A DNA stretch of 64,000 nt from Methylobacterium bullatum (GTDB lineage: Bacteria; Pseudomonadota; Alphaproteobacteria; Rhizobiales; Beijerinckiaceae): positions 4,438,001 through 4,502,000 of the forward strand of contig LR743504.1 in the NCBI GenBank assembly GCA_902712845.1. Direction: 5' to 3'. Below the pieces are notes generated by a model. That model saw only the letters and a program-made list of their open reading frames with translations. It had not been told where the DNA came from and ran no database searches. The translations under genes were made by a program, and so were the position numbers. The stretch's first letter is position 1; the number at the start of each line of letters is the position of its first letter. Below are positions 63,870-64,000 of the stretch, one piece after another.

Positions 63870-64000
63870 TCAGAACTTCATGGCTGCGCCGCCACGAACG
63901 GTGTTCAGATTGATCTTGTAGCCATCGAAATCGTTGAACTGGACGTACTGGTACTCGCCGCGCAAGAGAATGTTCTGGGTCAGGGCATATTCGAGGCCCG
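63870..64000 (-). CDS. Outer-membrane beta-barrel protein (partial, C-terminal end)
   Basis: The last 43 codons of a minus-strand gene that enters from the right edge. They read EYALTQNILLRGEYQYVQF and end TVRGGAAMKF, alternating strands closed by a terminal Phe, as in opacity-type outer-membrane beta-barrel proteins (porin family, Omp25/31-like) of Hyphomicrobiales. The terminal Phe is the usual recognition signal for barrel assembly. Confidence 0.8.
   Translation of the reverse strand, partial: GLEYALTQNILLRGEYQYVQFNDFDGYKINLNTVRGGAAMKF

Overview
The window is a stretch of a GC-rich alphaproteobacterial chromosome, most probably Methylobacterium/Methylorubrum or a close relative in the Hyphomicrobiales. 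Reasons: two enzymes of the ethylmalonyl-CoA pathway (mesaconyl-CoA hydratase and a long methylsuccinyl-CoA dehydrogenase), a pyruvate dehydrogenase operon with a lipoyl domain on E1-beta and a DUF5076 gene inside it, an NdvA-type glucan exporter, an Irr-like iron box, and abundant short GC-rich palindromic repeats between genes. No phage, transposase, CRISPR array or rRNA is visible. The assignment is by recollection of these families, not by a search.

Layout. 1-4.4 kb: ftsB and the pdhA-pdhB-DUF5076-pdhC operon, all on the minus strand (pdhC runs off the left edge). 4.5-6.7 kb: a LysR regulator, an MntR regulator and an unknown gene with a TTG start. 6.8-10 kb: a three-gene minus-strand operon of acyl carrier protein, AMP-forming acyl ligase and PLP-dependent decarboxylase. 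10.2-13 kb: aqpZ, an orphan ureD and sseA. 13-17 kb: small proteins, a DEAD-box helicase and a thioesterase. 17-25.3 kb: a zinc peptidase diverging from a tightly coupled operon of transglutaminase-DUF2126, circularly permuted ATP-grasp-alpha-E fusion, and a second transglutaminase. This is a conserved but functionally unassigned peptide-ligase-like system.

25.4-39.5 kb is a nitrogen-acquisition cluster. It holds a NikR-like regulator facing an ABC importer (binding protein, permease, ATPase), a creatininase-family hydrolase, a type III glutamine synthetase-like enzyme, a cupin, two DUF1989 proteins, a biotin-dependent urea/guanidine carboxylase and allophanate hydrolase. The last four form the known guanidine route: guanidine to carboxyguanidine to allophanate to ammonia and CO2. 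The NikR homologue lacks two of the four nickel ligands. A dyad with NikR-type geometry (GTATTA-N16-TACTAC) overlaps the predicted -10 of the importer promoter, so this looks like a local, repurposed regulator.

39.5-64 kb is mixed housekeeping: a siderophore-type acetyltransferase diverging from a FecI-like sigma factor with an Irr/ICE-like box between them, tRNA-Ala(CGC), YggT, mesaconyl-CoA hydratase, a TSUP permease, an L,D-transpeptidase, an RND efflux pair, methylsuccinyl-CoA dehydrogenase, an EamA transporter, a YihY protein, a third transglutaminase-like protein, NdvA, a MotA/MotB pair, a CAP lipoprotein, a large MscS channel, an HNH endonuclease and the end of an outer-membrane beta-barrel protein.

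Three families of palindromic repeats run through the window. Copies are read through in frame inside the urea/guanidine carboxylase, at the N-terminus of the ABC permease, and (as a small hairpin) in the acyl ligase. The last appears to be sequence drift or insertion tolerated in flexible segments.
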